DNA of 64,000 nt, taken from Euonymus europaeus (lineage: Eukaryota; Streptophyta; Magnoliopsida; Celastrales; Celastraceae). Below, in pieces: positions 62,041-64,000 of this stretch (positions are counted from its first letter, which is position 1; every line of letters starts with the position of its first letter). The stretch lies in the NCBI GenBank assembly GCA_963580455.1, contig OY756971.1, positions 12,051,001 to 12,115,000 on the forward strand. The letters are read 5' to 3'. The notes beneath the pieces are model-generated. The model did not search any database. It saw only the letters and a program-made list of their open reading frames with translations, and was not told where the DNA came from. The position numbers and the translations under genes were made by a program.

Positions 62041-64000
62041 TTATGAGTATAAGCATCCTAGGTTATGTCGATGCAAAAACCCTAACTTTCTATGAAAAAT
62101 ACAAAAAATTATTAAAAGCTCCTCCATTGAGAGAGTTGAGAAACCTCGGACTGTCAAAGTTGCTTCGTGTACACCTTTTATTGTTCTTTTATGCCAAATT
62201 TTACGAGTATAACCATCAAGATTATTTAATTGCCAAAACACCAACTTTCTATGAGAAATGAACAAAGCCGTTAAAAGCTCCTCCATAGAGAGAGTTGAGC
62301 AACTTCGAACCATCAAAGTTGCTCGTTCTATGCTTTTTATTGTTCTTCTATGTCAAATTTTACGAATATAAGATTTCAAGATTATTTGGAAGCAAAAACA
62401 CGAACTTTCTATGACAAATGGACAAAACCGTTAAAAGCTCTTCCGTAGAGAGAGTTGAGCAACTTCGGACCATCAAAGTTGCACGGTGTATACTTTTTAA
62501 TGTTCTTCTATGTCAAATTCTACGAGTATAAGCTTCCTAGATTATTTCGATACAAAAAACCACAACTTTCTCTGACAAATGCACAAAACTGTTAAAAGCT
62601 CCTCCATATAGAGAGTTGATCAACTTCGGACCATCAAAGTTGCTCGGTGTACAATTTATAATGTGCTTCTATGTCAAATTTTACGAGTATAAGCTTTCTA
62701 GATTATTTCGATGCAAAAAACCCCAACTTTCTTTGACAAATGCACAAAATTGTTAAAAGCTTCTGCATAGAGAGTGTTGAGCAACTTCGGACCATCAAAG
62801 TTGCTTGATGTACACCTTTTATTGTTCTTCTATTTGAAAATTTACGAGTATAAGCTTCAAGATTAATTAATTGCCAAAACACCAACTTTCTATGAGAAAT
62901 GAAAAAACCCATTAAAAGCTCCTCCATAGAGAGAGTTGAGCAAGTTCGGACCATCAAAGTTGCTTGGTGTACACTTTGTATTGTTTTTCTATGTCAAATT
63001 TTATGAGTGTAATCTTCCTAGATTATTTCGATGCCAAAACACCAACTTTCTATGACAAATGGACAAAATTGTTAAAAGCTCCTCTATAGAGAGAGTTGAG
63101 CAACTTCGCACCATCAAAGATGCTCTGTGTACAACTTTTATTGTTCTTTTAGGCCAAATTTTACGAGTATAAGCTTCAAGATTATTTAATTGCCAAAACA
63201 CCAACTTTCTATGACAAATGGACAAAACCGTTAAAAGCTCCTCCATAGATAGAGTTAATCAACTTTAGACCATCGAAGTTGCTCGGTGTACACTTTTTAA
63301 TGTTCTTCTATGTCAAATTTGACGAGTATAAGCTTCCAAGATTATTTCGATGCAAAACACCAACATGATATGACAAATGGACAAAATCGTTAAAAGCTCC
63401 TCCATAGAGAGAGTTAATCAACCTCGGACCATCAAAGTTGCTCGGTGTACACTTTTTAATGTTCTTCTATGTCAAATTTTACGAGTATAAGCTTCCTAGA
63501 TTATTTCGATGTAAAAACCCGAACTTTCTATGAGAAATGGACAAAATTGTTAAAAGCTCCTCCATAGAGAGAGTTGAGCATTTTAGAACCATCAAAGTTG
63601 CTCGGTGAAACTTTTTATTGTGCTTCTATGTCAAATTTTCCGAGTATAAGCTTTCAAGATAATTTCGATGCCAAAACATCGACTTTCTATGACAAATGGA
63701 CAAAACCGTTAAAAGCTCCTCCATAGAGAGAGTTGAGCAACTTCGGACCAGAAAAGTTCCTAGGTGTACACTTTTTAATGTTCTTCTATTCAAATTTTAC
63801 AAGTATAAGCTTCCTAGATTATTTCGATGCCAAAACACCAACCTTCTATGACAAATGGACAAAACCGTTAAAAGCTACTCCATAGAGAGAGTTGAGCAAC
63901 TTCGGACCGTCAAAGATGCTCTATGTACAACTTTTATTGTTCTTTTATGCCAAATTTTACGAGTATAAGCTTCAAGACTATTTAATTGCCAAAACACCAA
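62041..64000 (+). repeat. Degraded right edge of the 19-monomer block
   Basis: The m and d monomers of an eleventh copy are present, with extra changes such as AAATACAAAAAATT near 62097 and CAAACCTCGG near 62142. Near 62550 the e monomer joins an a-type tail (GATACAAAAAACC), so one monomer is lost. After b and c the order becomes d/j chimera, g, g, h, i, j instead of continuing the HOR. Array sequence of the same family runs off the window end. Confidence 0.8.

Larger units (their letters stand above)
25772..64000 (+). repeat. Tandem satellite array, right segment
   Basis: The same 160-bp family resumes in the same orientation directly after the LTR with AAAAGCTCCTCCATAGAG and an f-type monomer, and it continues to the window end. 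The array was e-type before the LTR and is f-type after it, which is the normal e-f order, so only part of one monomer appears to be lost. No genes, RNA genes or further mobile elements are seen in this 38 kb. Confidence 0.97.

Overview
This window is almost entirely satellite DNA. It holds no protein-coding or RNA gene that I can support. An AT-rich monomer of about 160 bp is repeated head to tail, always in the same orientation, across the whole 64 kb. That is roughly 387 monomers by length division. The only long interruption is a 2.1 kb block at 23678-25771, which looks like the solo long terminal repeat (LTR) of a Ty1/copia retrotransposon, probably Sirevirus/Maximus-like. This LTR type, with complex satellite arrays of nucleosome-sized units, suggests a plant nuclear genome in constitutive heterochromatin (centromeric, pericentromeric or subtelomeric). 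I do not recognise the satellite by name and cannot assign a species.

Monomer subtypes can be told apart by diagnostic bases, and I use private labels for them. a: TTGATCAACTT head, TGTACAATTTTT, CAAAAAACCCC. b: GTGTTGAGC head, TTGAAATTTTA, ATTAATTAATT. c: GAGCAAGTTCGG, ACACTTTGTATTG. d: GCTCGTTGTATGC or GCTCGTTCTATGC, CGAAGCAAAAAC. e: GCACGGTGTACAC, GACCAATGG or GACCAATTG. f: CAACCTCGG, TTTATTGTGCTTC. g: TTAATCAAC. h: GAGCATTTTCG, GGTGAAACTTT, AAAGCACCG. i: GGACCAGAAAAG. j: GGACCGTCAAAGATGC. k: TTGTGCTACTT. l: GTTGCTCTGTGTACAC. m: GAGAAACTTCGG, CCCTAAC.

Layout: (1) 1-17480 is a 960-bp, six-monomer higher-order repeat (HOR; a-b-c-d-e-f) with deletions, chimeric monomers and a 1601-bp ten-monomer duplication. 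(2) 17481-20104 is a 640-bp four-monomer repeat (f-g-h-i) beside mixed monomers. (3) 20105-23677 is an about 2555-bp sixteen-monomer unit and the start of a second one. (4) 23678-25771 is the LTR. (5) 25772-30332 is mixed a-f and g-m monomers with short local duplications. (6) 30333-62040 is ten tandem copies of a nineteen-monomer, 3068/3069-bp HOR. Two of these copies are enlarged to 3580 bp by the same nested rearrangement. (7) 62041-64000 is a degraded edge where the nineteen-monomer order breaks down.

The main interest is the legible history of array growth. The nineteen-monomer unit contains the same a-b-c-d-e-f order that forms the left-hand repeat. Recombinant monomers mark unequal-exchange points, and larger blocks (640, 1601, 2555, 3580 and about 10229 bp) show duplication at several scales. 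A 9-bp inverted repeat with a 10-bp spacer recurs in many monomers. The many 60-95-codon open frames in the array are by-products of the repeat and are not annotated as genes.
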